From assembly GCA_039707655.1 (NCBI GenBank), contig CM077663.1, positions 434,079,830-434,143,829 on the forward strand: 64,000 nt of DNA, read 5' to 3'. This document shows positions 46,533 to 58,296 of the stretch, piece by piece. This DNA is from Elymus sibiricus (taxonomy: Eukaryota; Streptophyta; Magnoliopsida; Poales; Poaceae). The notes beneath the pieces are model-generated. The model made no database searches. It saw only the letters and a list, made by a program, of their open reading frames with translations, and was not told the DNA's origin. The translations under genes and the position numbers were made by a program. Within the stretch, counting starts at the first letter, position 1. Every line of letters starts with the position of its first letter.

Positions 46533-47021
46533 GGCGGCTGCTCATCGGCGCCTTTGTTAAAATTATGCATATTACTAATAGCCTTTGTTCAGAGAGCCGG
46601 TCTTTTGTAAGAGCTATGTCTAGTTCAAGCAGCTTGATTATATAGTGAACTTGCTCGGTTTAGAAACTGTGAGCTATGTGTGTCCGCTATTTTCTATACC
46701 CAAGTTAGCAGTTGATGTTACATTATGCAATGATGACGTGGATGTGCACTATAACCAGGGAATACGTGGGGAAGGGCGAATTTTTGTATGTTCTGTATCA
46801 TCGCACACGATAAAAGATGAAAGACCCTGTCTGATGAATCTTTGTGCGCCAAGATTCCCTGCAACGAGCGAAAAATTTCGTCGACCAACGAAATATCTTC
46901 CTCCCCCCTCCCCCCCCCCCCCCCCCGCCAAAGGGCCACATTTCCCTTGCAACCCCTCCACCCCCCCCCCCCGCCACCGCCCACATCTCTACCTCTAGCA
47001 TCCGACCGCCGCGGACACGCC
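46533..47021. other. Spacer before the protease gene, with poly-C tracts
   Basis: 489 bp without a credible gene. C runs of about 20 and 12 at 46904-46980 are low complexity and a likely source of length error in assemblies. The protease gene ATG follows at 47022. Confidence 0.55.
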
Positions 47022-48330
47022 ATGGTCTCCTCGAGTGACCCCTCAAGTGGTATCTCCGACGACGACGAATCTCTCACCAGCTAGGTATCCGTCTCTCTTC
47101 TCTCTTGCTCAACTAGGCTTAGGGTTTTGTTTTGGAATTTGGGATTTTAAAGCGGCAGGTCCATTTGTGCCATTTCTTTCTCTTGTAGCTCCCTAGGATA
47201 ACCACTTCCAACAAATGGAGAGGGGTAGCTGAAGACCTGCCTGTTCATGGTCAACATCAATTTCAATCCGTGAAGTTACGAGCTTTTGAATCTGGGTACA
47301 GTGGGAGGAACTTTCTGCGATGTGCAAAGATATCAAAGGTAAGCCTAACTCTCGTTGTTAGAAATCATTTGTTATATTAGTTGTGATTCAGACTTCCCGT
47401 GTGCTATTTGATTCTAGATGTGATTAAGACACTGTCATAGTTTTAACCTGAAGGCATTGACAGCAAGAAAACTATATGCGACATGACTTATCATTGCATC
47501 AAAATTTACTGAAAGGTAGTACACATGAAGCACTTCATTTGATTCAGCACGAGCAAGGTCTAATTATGCATAGAAACAAGGCCAGCATCAACACAACATG
47601 GCAATCTGAAATAAACAGATTCTCAGACTTAGTGGAAAAAAACATGGTGCAAGACAATAGTTTTTAACAGATTGGAATGTTTGACAGCAGAATGTACATA
47701 GATGTCACTATTAATTTGTTTTCATTCAAACACTGCCGATGTGCGTCCTGTACTACAAAGACTGTTGCATTTATGTTTAGCTTCCTGGTAAAATTGGCAA
47801 TTTGTTATTACCCATGACAGAAACAGAGGAGGGACGAGTACCAGAGCATCCTACTACGAAGACTCTTCGAGCAGAAAAGACTCTTCGAGCAGAACCATGG
47901 CATGGCTGATGAAGACCCATGTAATCCTGGTTCTGATGAAGACCCATTTGAAGCACGCAAGTACAAGCATGGCCAGCCATTTCTTGTTGGCGAATACTTT
48001 GATGAGTGCAGTTCCAGTTGTCGCAAGTTACATAAATATTGCATGGACATAATGTCAAAAGGAGAAGATCATAACATTGTGGAATTGCAGTACGACAACT
48101 GGCATTTCTCTCACGTTCCAGGTACCATCAGTGTGGAATTCGAGGACTTTCATCTATTCTTCAACTTCGATGAGCTTGCTGCCACTCTTGTCAAATGCTT
48201 GATGTTGTAAGTACTTCACAAACTCTGATCAACTTCTCCATACAAGGCTGTAAATGACAAAAAAAACTAAATGTATTGTATTCCTCTCAGGGGATTGACT
48301 ACGCAGAGAACATCAAGGGTGCATGCATAT
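47022..48330 (+). pseudogene. Ulp1/C48-type protease gene of the CACTA, 5' exons
   Basis: Inferred exons: 47022-47084 (starts MVSSSDPSSG; its last codon is TAG directly before a GT donor), 47189-47338 and 47821-48206, then a start of exon 4 at 48291 that is lost in the LINE. Splice phases of exons 2 and 3 agree (0/0). Exon 3 reads KQRRDEYQSILLRRLFEQ, holds a 17-18-bp duplication (RLFEQKRLFEQ), then DEDPCNPGSDEDPFEAR and FHLFFNFDELAATLVKC. The last block resembles the D-L-x-x-L-D-x-L-D-L region before the catalytic part in plant transposon Ulp1 proteins. The gene continues at 62548 after the LINE. Role in the transposon is unknown. Confidence 0.6.
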
Positions 48331-48508
48331 TTTTTTCGCGAATACGCAAAAGGCTTGTGTATCATTGCATTGATAGGTAGAAAAGAGTGCATAACAAATA
48401 AGTTACAAAGAGATGGGGCTAGCCAAGCATGTGCGCAAGGATGGCATGCGTGGATAGCCTGGACGCATGAGTGGAGGGGGTGGTGCGTCGGCCACCAAAA
48501 GCCCTAGG

Positions 48509-51500
48509 CTACGTCTCCGGTAAGATCAGCGCCAAGTGCATGGCGCTCGCGCATGCCCATAGTCTTGCCTCGTCCCGGATGGCATTGACGGCGCGGCTCA
48601 CAGAGGGGCGATCGCCGTCGAAGGTGCAGGCATTGCGGTGCTTCCAAAGCCACCAAGCAGTGAGGATGGCGATGGAAGCGAGCCCGCGTTGAAGACATCG
48701 CGGCCTGGCGGCGATAGCGGAGGTCAGCCAGGCGGCGAACTCGTCGTCGTGGCTTAGGGTCATGGCAGTGGAGCGGCACCAAGATAGCACCTCATGCCAT
48801 ACCTGGCAGGAGAAGGAGCAGCCCGCGAGGAGATGTTGCATGGTCTCGGGTTCTTGGTGGCAAAGGAGGCAGGTAGGCTCATGTGGCAACTCGTGACGCG
48901 CAAGGCGGTCGGCCGTCCAACAGCGTCCGAGCAGGGCAAGCCAGATGAAGAACTTAATCCGCAGCGGTGCCCAAGAATGCCAGGTGATACGCCAGTGTGG
49001 GTCTTCGATGGATCCGATGAATAAGGATTGGTAGCAAGAGCTCGCGGTGTAGGAGCCGGAAGCAGTCCATCGCAAGGAAATTCTATCCGGCTCGTCGTTG
49101 AGGGTCACCTGGCGCAGGCGGCGCCAAAGGGACACGTATTGAGTGGCCATCTCCGTGCCCAGCGCACCGCAAATGTCCAATATCCAGGCACGCTCATGGA
49201 GCCCATCGCGCATGGAAAGAGTCTTGCGCCACCGCTTAGAGACCCTGGCATGAACCAGCGGCGCGATCTCCGCGATGGACTGGCCGTCGAGCCAATGATC
49301 GTCCCAAAATTTGCAGCTGTGCCCGTCGCCGATAGACCAGTGGGTGGAGGCCCGAAGGAGGCCCTGGACCTCGGGGGAGTGAGGGATGTGTAGGTGTTGC
49401 CATGGGCGTGAGGGATCCGTCCTCTGGAGCCACAGCCAGCGGGTGCGCAGAGAGATGCCGACGAGATGGAGGTCGGGGATGCCGAGGCCGCCCAGGGCGA
49501 TGGGGCGGCAGACACGGCGCCAGTTGACAAGGCAGTGGCCGCTGCTCACGTCCTTTCATCCGTACCAGAGAAAATTGCGGAGAAGGCGATTGATCTGCTT
49601 GAGGACAGGGGGGTTGATGGCCATTGTGAGGAGCGTGTGCACAGGCATCACCGCGAGCACGTGGCGACAGAGCGCCAGGCGGTCACCGCGCGACATCATG
49701 GAGGCCCACCAAGGGGAGAGCCTGTGCTCAAGCTTGACCAGGATAGGCTGCAGCGCAGTGGCGCTGACCTTGCGGATGGAGAGCGGCAGGCCGAGGTATG
49801 TCGTTGGGAAGTCTTTGAGTGGGCACGCAAAGTTGGAGGAGATTGCCAGGCGGTCTTCAGGTGTGCATTGGATTGGGGAGGCCGCGCACTTGTTGAAGTT
49901 GGTATACATCCCGGAGGCGTTGACGAAGATAGTGAGCAGTTGGCGGATGGTTGAGAGGTCCTGCTTGTCCGGCCGGCAGAAGATGGCAACGTCGTTAGCG
50001 TAGAGCGAGATACTCTAGGCCATATGACGCGTGGTGAGGCGTTGAAGCACGCCATCGGTGACAGCATGACAAAGCAGGTTGTTGAGTGTGTCGATCACCA
50101 TGACGAACAGCATGGGAGACAATGGGTCCCCTTGCCAGAAGCCACACCTGTGAAGGATCGGTGGCCCTGGGGTGCCGTTGACGAGGATGCGCGTGCTGGC
50201 TGTGCCTAGGAGGATGCACACCCACTCGCACCAGCGTCGACAGAAGCCTAGGTGGCGGAGGGTGTCCAGCAGGAACGCCCACGAGACCGCGTCGAAAGCG
50301 CGGGCAATGTCGAGCTTGAGCATGACGCGCGGTTGCTTAAGGTTGTGGAGCTAACGTGCAGTTTGCTGGACGAGGAGGAAGTTGTCGTGGATGCATCGAC
50401 CCGCGATGAACGCACTCTGGTTGGTGGAGATCATGTCACCGAGCCTGGGTGCAAGGCGGAGCGAGAGCACCTTGGCAAATAGCTTGACGAACAAGTGATT
50501 CAGGCTTATAGGGCGGTAGTCGGAGAGCGTGCCAGCGTCGGGTTGCTTGGGCAAAAGAGTAAGAAGCGCCTCGTTAAGCCGCTGGAAGCCTAGGCCATTG
50601 AGGTTGTAGAGCTTGTTGAATGCATCGACAAAGTCCGCTTTGATGGTAGGCCAGGATGCACATAAGAACTCGGAGGTGAACCCATCGGGCCCCGAAGCTC
50701 TCCCCTTAGGCATGCGCTTGATGGCCTCCCAAATTTCATGCTCAGAGAAAGGGGCCTCTAGGTCTTGCAGGTCGAACGAGCGCGGGTCGAGGCTGTCCAG
50801 GTCGATGGAGGATAATCTCTCCTGGGTGGAACCAAGGATGCCGGAGAAGTGTGTGTATGTGGCTTCTGCGATGGCAGCATGCCCGGTGATGGTGGAGTCG
50901 TCCACTTGGATTGTGTTCTTCCTGGAACGTTGCGCTGCATGGAGGCAGAAGAAGGCCGGGTTGGTGTCGCCGCCTTTAAGGTGGTTGAACCGCGCGCGCT
51001 GCCTAGCGATGGAGCGGTCGAGCGAGGCGAGGCCGATGTAGGATGCTTTAAGCTGGCGATGGAGCCATGCCTCGGCCGCCGAAAGAGGTCGGGTGTCCTA
51101 TGCCGCGTCGAAACGGGCAATAAGCTCACGGGCGACAGAGAGCTGAAGTGAGATGTTGCCGACGGTCTTGGTGCTCCAACGTTGGAGGAGTTTGGCGGTG
51201 GCCCGGAGACGCACGAAGATGCGGCAGAATGGGTCTGGCTCATCCGCGGAGGAAGTCCACGCCTCGGTGACCGTTTCGTGATAGCCCTGGAGTTTGGGCC
51301 AGAATCTTTCGAAGTGGAAGCACCTGTGGCCGGTAGAACGCGGCATGGAGTCGATGATGAGTGGCGCGTGATCGCTAGCCGCGGAGGAGAGGCAGCGCAA
51401 CATGCAGCTCGGGTCATCGATCTCCCACCCGACGGTGCAGAGGACTCGGTCGACGCGCTCGAGCGCCGGGGCGTCGCGTTCATTGGAGCAAGTATATCTT

Positions 51501-52045
51501 CGGCCGTGGAGGTAGATATCCCGGAGCTCGATCCTCATCGGCAATGAAGTGCTGGAAGCATCACATGGTGGCGCGGTGAAGGTTCCCATTGGTTTTGTCT
51601 TCGGGGGAGATGATCATGTTGAACTCGCCTCCTATGAGCCAAGGGCCATTGCAACTAGAGCGCATGTCATGAAGATCGGAGAGGAACTCGATCTTGGCGG
51701 CCTCCTCTTGGGGCCCATAGACACCGGTGACCCACCAGTGCGGGCAGCCATCATGGGGGGTGACGAGAGCGTTGATGAAGTTCGAGCCGATGGTAGGGTG
51801 TGAGACTGACACAAGGTCATCCTGCCAGGCGAGAAGGATGCCGCCTCGGGTGTCCGTAGAGGGAAGGAAGTGGAAACTGCGGAAGGACTGGCTGCACGTT
51901 TCGGAGACAATGGACGACGAGACGACAGAAAGTTTCGTTTCTTGAAAGCATACAATGGGGGGGTTGGCCAAGGAAATGACGGAGCGCACGGCCGCACGTT
52001 TGGCAAGGCTGTTCAGGCCCTGAACGTTCCAAAAAATTATGTTGG
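48509..52045 (-). pseudogene. LINE ORF2: APE-type endonuclease, reverse transcriptase, zf-RVT domain
   Basis: Endonuclease starts near IIFWNVQGLN; it has CFQETKL (catalytic Glu) and ends GGEFNMI, where the family has GDFN. A frameshift near 51570 follows, then SNERDAPALERVDRVL and SDHAPL. RT blocks are MPKGRASGPDGFTSEF, YRPISL, QSAFIAGR, DIARAFDAVSW, CGFWQGDPLSPMLF and LYANDVAIF, where the family has YADD, so a catalytic Asp is now Asn (codon 49994-49996). The C-terminus has the zf-RVT block (APLRIKFFIWLALLGRCWTADRL...CLLCHQEPETMQHLL). Nonsense codons lie at 50351-50353, 50015-50017 and 49556-49558. The enzyme cannot work in this copy. Confidence 0.9.
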
Positions 52046-52102
52046 GTGTAATCCATCAGTAATGGGTTAGGTTCGCTGGGTGGGGGGGACGCAGGAGCAT
52101 GG

Positions 52103-54057
52103 CTAGGCCTCGGCGATCAACATGGCCGTGGAAGCCACAGCCGAGGAGGGGTTAGGTGGCACCCTCCACCTGTGGTAGTCAGCAAGCGCGGCGATCGTGT
52201 CAGCGGCTAGCAGGCGGTCAAACATGCGCGTGTAGCGGTCCAGAACAGCGTCGGAGAGGGGCTCGTCATCTTGCAGTAACCCGAGGCGTCGCAGGAGGAC
52301 GCATTTGGCCTTCATCTCGGAGTCGTAGCCTCGGTCTGCCTTGGCGATGCGGCCGCTCCTGCGTGGAGTGAAATCCAGAGGAACTTCTCTCCGGCAGCGG
52401 CGCGGCGTGGGCAAGGGAAGGATCGGCACAGGGGTGCGCTGGATGGAGGAGGCGAACCACTCCAAGGCCATCTCAGCCGTTCGATCGGGGTGAGCGTCTG
52501 GCTGGATAGGCGTTGTGCTGCATGGCACGATGATTGGGGCGGCTTCTGCGTCCAGAGAGCAAGGGGGCACCAGGGGGCGAGCGGTGCAAGGTGCAATGAT
52601 GATGGCCTGGCTCTGTCAGGGGGCAGGATCTGCGTCGTGGGCACTGATTGGCTCCTGGGCATCAAAAACATGTGGCACGACAGAAGGCGGGGTTGCACGG
52701 GTGGTGGCCACTGTCAGGCTCACGGGGGTGGATCGGTCACAGGCGGGCGGGCTGGGGTTGGCACAGCCAGTCTCGGGTGGCCCAGCTGTGATGGTTGCGG
52801 GAGCAGCCTTGTCGGAGGGGATCGCGACAGGGTTCTCGGGGGATCCAAGGCCTGGGCCGGGGGAGGTGTCGACTGCTGGTTGGCGACAGCTGTCCAGGCA
52901 GGGAGGAGACCGCGGCGTGTTGTTGTCCTGGCACGGCGACCGCGTCAACAGGACAGATGAGGGGCCCGCGGCAGTCGTAGGGCTGGTGGTGGGGGCGCTC
53001 GTGGCCCCGACGCGCGTGTCGGAGACCCGTTGGGCGACGGGGGGCCCGGAGGCAGGTGGGGGCACCGTGGGCAGGTGGGCCCCTAGGATCCCTTGCCAGC
53101 CGCGGAACGGAGGACGAGTTCGACGGTGGCGGCGACGGTGGCCGACGTTATCGGCCGGCCACTGGATCCCCGGGGCGAGCGACGCGGGACGCCTCAGGAA
53201 TGAATGGCGCTGTGGCCACTTTAGGGGGAGAGGGGGAGAGGAGTCGTCGGCGGCGGCATCCGGAGGGCTCATCGGGCCATGCGCTGGCGTAGGTGCCGGA
53301 AGACAGAAGTCTTCGGAGAGCGTGATGAAGATCTGCACAGGCTTGCGTAACGTATGGAGGGCGAACCTCTCCGCGTGGTCAGGGTCCGCGTCGGCATCGA
53401 CGGCGTCGGGCTCTGGGAGCAGCAGGTCGGCGGAGCGGGGGATAGCATCCACGTTGGCGATCCAAGCCGAGAACTTGAACTTGGACATGTCGGTTCCATC
53501 GTGGGTGGAGGGATGCAGATGCTCAATGTCGAGGAACGGAGCGAGCATGGTCTCCACGGTTGAGCGGTGCCACGCCTGGTCCGGGATCCCAGTGATCTCG
53601 ACCTCGACGCGGAAGCGCAGCTAGACGGGTTCGCAGCCGGCGGCGCGGCTCCAGGGGTGGACGATGAGCCGGAAGCGCGGAGAGCGTTGCGGGCGCAGCC
53701 CCACCCTGGCGCGTGCCTCGGTGGTGGAGAACTTGAGCAGGAACTTGTCCCGCCCATGGCAGATGACGGAGAACTCGCCTTCGGAGAGGCCGCACTTGTT
53801 ACGCAGCAAGGTCGCCATCTCCTCGCGCGAGATGCCAGAGCAGCTGCCGGCAAGGGTGGCCACGAGGGCGCGCTCGGCGAGCTCGGTCTCGGCGGCGATG
53901 AGACGCGGAGTGCGGGGGAGGTAGCAGAGCGCGGCCGCGGGTCGGAGGGCCAGGTGACCCGAGAGGAAGACCGGCGTCGTGCTAGACGTGGTGGAGGCGC
54001 TGCCGCGGGAGGAATCGGACGGCGAGGGTGGCTGTGGCGGGAGCGAGGACCGACCCC
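52103..54057 (-). pseudogene. LINE ORF1, C-terminal part
   Basis: Same-frame pieces separated by TAG at 53621-53623 and TGA at 52616-52618. The first piece resembles the DUF4283-like RNA-binding domain of plant LINE ORF1 (GRDKFLLKFSTTEARARVG). A long Pro/Ala/Ser-rich linker follows. The end reads PLDFTPRRSGRIAKADRGYD and AKCVLLRRLGLL, a block I know from the C-terminus of plant L1 ORF1. It binds the LINE RNA. The N-terminal part with zinc fingers lies beyond the Gypsy insertion at 61787-62390. Confidence 0.78.
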
Positions 54058-55644
54058 TGCTACTTCTCGAGCATGCGTTGGTTTTCCCTTGAAGAGGAAA
54101 GGGTGATGCAGCAAAGTAGATAAGTATTTCCCTCAGTTGTTGAGAACCAAGGTATCAATCCAGTAGGAGATACAAGCAAGTCCCCAATAGGTGTACCTAC
54201 ACAAATAATCAAACACTTGCACCCAACGCAATAAAGGGTTGTCAATCCCTTCACGGTTACTTGCAAGGATGAGATCTGATAGAGATAGATAGATATGATT
54301 GCTTGAAAGAAAAGTAAAACAAAAGTAAAAAGATTGCAGCAAGATATTTTTGGTATTTTTGGTTTTAGATCTGAAAGTATAATATGGAAAATAGACCCGG
54401 GGGCCATAGGTTTCACTAGAGGTTCTCTCATGAAGGAAAACAATACGGTGGGTGAACAAATTACTGTCGAGCAATTGATAGAAAAGCTAATAATTATGAA
54501 GATATCCAAGGCAATGATTATGCATATAGGCATCACGTCCGTGTCAAGTAGACCGAAACGATTCTGCATCTACTTCTATTACTCCACACATCGACCGACT
54601 CCTGCCTGCATCTAGAGTACTAAGTTCATGAAGAACAGAGTAACGCATTAGGTAAGATGACATGATGTAGAGGGATAAACTCAATCAATATGATGAAAAC
54701 CCCATCTTTTTATCCTTGATGGCAACAATAAAATACGTGCCTCGCTACCCCTACTTTGTCACTGGGTGAGGACACCGCAAGATTGAACCCAAAACTAAGC
54801 ACTTCTCCCATTGCAAGAATTACCAATCTAGTTGGCCAAACCAAACCAATAACTCGAAGAGACTTGCAAAGATATCAAATCATGCATATAAGAATTCAGA
54901 AAAGACTCACATAATATTCATAGATAATCTGAACATAAACCCACAATTCATCGGATCTCAACAAACACACCGCAAAAGAGTATGACATCGGATAGATCTC
55001 CATGAAGATCATGAAGAACATGGTATTGAAGAACAAAGAGAGAGAAGAAGCCATCTAGCTACTAGCTATGGACCCGAAGGTCTATGGTAAACTACTCACG
55101 CATCATCGGAGGGGCAATGGAGTTGATGAAGTTGTCCTCCGTGATCGAATCCCCCTCCGGCAGATTACCGGAAAAGGCTCCAAGATTGGATCTCACGGGA
55201 ACAGAGGCTTCCGGCAGAGGAAAAGTATTTTCGTGGCTCTTTTTGGTATCCAGGGAATATTTGTGAATTTATAGGCCGAAGAATAGGGTTAGGAGGGCTG
55301 CCGTGGGTCCACAAGCCAGGGGGGCGCCCCCCCCCCCCTAGGGCATGCCCCTGTGGCTTGTGACGCCACGGCAGATCTTCTGCCTTCATCTCCAAGTCTG
55401 TTGGCTTTCTTCTGGTCCAAGAAAAATATTTTCGGGGATTTTATTCCGTTTGGACTCCGTTTAATATTCCTTATCTGCAATACTCAAAATCAAGGAAAAA
55501 ACAGAAACTGGCACTAGGCTCTAGATTAATAGGTTAGTCCCAAAAATAATATAAAATAGCATATTAATGCATATAAAACATCCAAAACAGATAATATAAT
55601 AGCATGGAACAATCAAAAATTATAGATACATTGGAGACGTATCA
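54058..55644 (-). repeat. 3' LTR of the inner Gypsy element
   Basis: 1587 bp, full length for the family, between the ACCCC duplication and the polypurine tract (complement of AGCATCCCCAAGCTT). Confidence 0.93.
55266..55374 (-). promoter_or_regulatory. LTR promoter region: TATAAATT and hairpin (3' LTR copy)
   Basis: Hairpin at 55298-55374, with arms CTGCCGTGG / CCACGGCAG and a C run of 13 at the apex; TATAAATT on the minus strand at 55266-55273. Confidence 0.65.
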
Positions 55645-58296
55645 AGCATCCCCAAGCTTAATTCCTGCTCGTCCTCGAGTAGGTAAATGATAAAAACAGA
55701 ATTTTTGATGTGGAATGCTACCTAACATATTTATCCATGTAATATTCTTTATTGTGGCATGAATACTCAGATCCATAAGATTCATAACAAAAGTCTAATA
55801 TTGGCATAAAAACAGTAATACTTCGAGCACACCAACAAGGCAATTGCGTCCATTCAAAATAACATGGCCTTAGAAAATTATCCCTACAAAATCATATGGT
55901 CTGGCTATGCTCCATCTTCCCCACACAAAGTATCTAAATCATGCACAACCCCGATGACAAGCCAAGCAATTGTTTCAAACTTTTAATGTTCTCAAACCTT
56001 TTCAACTCTCACGCAATACATGAGCGTGAGCCATGGATATAGCACTATGGGTGGAATAGAATATGGTGGAAGTTGCAAGGAAAAAGGAGAAGATAGTCTC
56101 ACATCAACTAGGCGTATCAACGGGCTATGGAGATGCCCATCAATAGATATCAATGTGAGTGAGTAGGGATTGCCATGCAACGAATGCACTAGAGCTATAA
56201 GTGTATGAAAGCTCAAAAAGAAAACTAAGTGGTTGTGCAAAAGATGAAAAATTCCACTAGCTATATGAAAGTGACAAAATAGGAGACTCTCTATCATGAA
56301 GATCATAGTGCTACTTTGAAGCACAAGTGTGGAAAAAGATAGTAGCAATTGTCCCTTCTCTCTTTCTCTCATTTTTTTTGGTGGGCATCTTTGGCCTCTT
56401 TTTTTTATTTGGGCTTCGCTGGCCTCTTTTATTATTTGTAAAGTCCGGAGACTCATCCCAACTTGTGAGGGATTCATAGCTTCCATCATCCTTTTCTCTC
56501 ACGGGATCAATGCTCTAATAATGAAAATCATCACACTTTTATTTACTTATAACTCAAAAATTAAAATTACAACTCGATACCTAGAACAAAATATGACTCT
56601 ATATGCAATATGAAAGTGATGGTGCATGTCATGAAAAACGGAACGGTGGAAGTTGCATGGCAATATATATCGGAATGGCTATGTAAATGCCATAATAGGT
56701 AGGTATGGTGGCTGTTTTGAGGAAGGTGGGTTTGATGTACCGGCGAAAGTTGCGCGGTACTAGAGAGGCTAGCAATGGTGGAAGGGTGAGAGTGCGTATA
56801 ATCCATGGACTCAACATTAGTCATAAAGAACTCGCATACTTATTGCAAAAGTCTATTAGTTATCAAACAAAGCATTAGACGCATGCTCCTAGTGGAGAGG
56901 TTGGTAGGAGTTAACCATCGCGCGCTCCCGACCCTCACACAAAGGTTGACAATCATTAAACAAATCATGCTCCGACTTCGTTACATAACGGTTCACCATA
57001 CGTGCATGCTACGAGAATCACAAACTTCAACACAAGTATTCTTCCAATTCACAACTACTCACTAGTATGACTCTCATATTACCATCTTCATTATCTCAAA
57101 ACTATATGCAAGGAATCAAACTTCTCATAGTATCCAATGCACTTAATATGAAAGTTTTTATTATATCCCTCTTGGATGCCCATTATATTAGGAGTAAATT
57201 CACAACCTAAACCAATTACCATGCTGTTTTAAGGAACTCTCAAAATAATATAAGTGAGGTACGAGAGTTCAATAATTTCTATAAAATAAAACACCACCGT
57301 GCTCTAAAAAGATATAAGTGAAGTACTAGAGCAACATTGCCTAGCTCAAAAGATATAAGTGAAGCACATAGAGTATTCTAATAAATTCACGATTCAGCGT
57401 GTCTCTCTCAAAAAGATGTGTGCAGCAAGGATGATTGTGGCAAACTAAAAAGCAAAGACTCATATCATACAAGACGCTCCAAGCAAAACACATATCATGT
57501 GGTGAATAAAAATATAGCCTCAAGTAAATTTACCGATGGATTGAAGACGAAAGAGGGGATGCCTTCCGGGGCATCCCCAAGCTTAAGCTTTTTTGTATCC
57601 TTGAATATGTCTTGGGGTGCCTTGGGCATCCCCAAGCTTAGGCTCTTGCCACTCCTTATTCCATAGTCCATCAAATCTTTACCCAAAACTTGAAAACTTC
57701 ACAACACAAAACTCAACAGAAAACTCATGAGATCCGTTAGTATAAGAAAAATAAATCACCACTTTAGGTACTGTTGTGAACTCATTCTTTATTTATATTG
57801 GTGTAATATCTACTGTATTCCAACTTCTCCATGGTTCATACCCCCCGATACAACCCATAGATACATCAAAATAAGCAAACAACACAAAGAAAACAGAATC
57901 TGTCTAAAACAGAACAGTCTGTAGCAATCTATAGACTTTGAATACTTCTGTAACTCCAAAAATTCTGAAAAATCAGTACAATCAGAGAAATTTGTATATA
58001 AATCTTGTGTAAAAATTTCAGATCAAAATCGCGTTCTAGTGAATATATAAAATTCCTGGACTGAGAGCAAAAGTTTCTGTTTTTCAGCAAAATCAAATCA
58101 CAAGCACCGTAGACCATCCCAAAGGTCTTACTTGGCTCAAACACTAATTAAAACAAGAAAAAACAATTACTACAGAGGTAATAATGTGTGCAGCACTCAA
58201 AAACAGAAGCAAAAACACAAGCATAAAAATAAAATTGGGTTGCCTCCCAACAAGCGCTATTGTTTAACGCCCCTAGCGAGGCATAACGCAATAGAT
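55645..58296 (-). other. Long 3' non-coding region of the inner Gypsy element
   Basis: Inverted counterpart of 15486-18232, about 2.65 kb, same hairpin at 57555-57578 and same small antisense frames. It does not carry the 330-bp deletion of array copy 2. Confidence 0.7.

Noticed and set aside
46718..47077. Gly-rich minus-strand frames across the poly-C tracts
   Set aside because: Low-complexity translation of C runs; no start or domain evidence.
49386..50003. Plus-strand frames of 160-205 codons opposite LINE ORF2
   Set aside because: Shadows of ORF2. The minus strand shows ordered RT motifs over the same bases.
52515..53624. Plus-strand frame of 369 codons opposite the LINE ORF1
   Set aside because: The GC-rich third codon positions of ORF1 keep stops rare on the other strand. 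The translation is repetitive G/R/A/W text with no domain, while the minus strand carries recognised LINE blocks.
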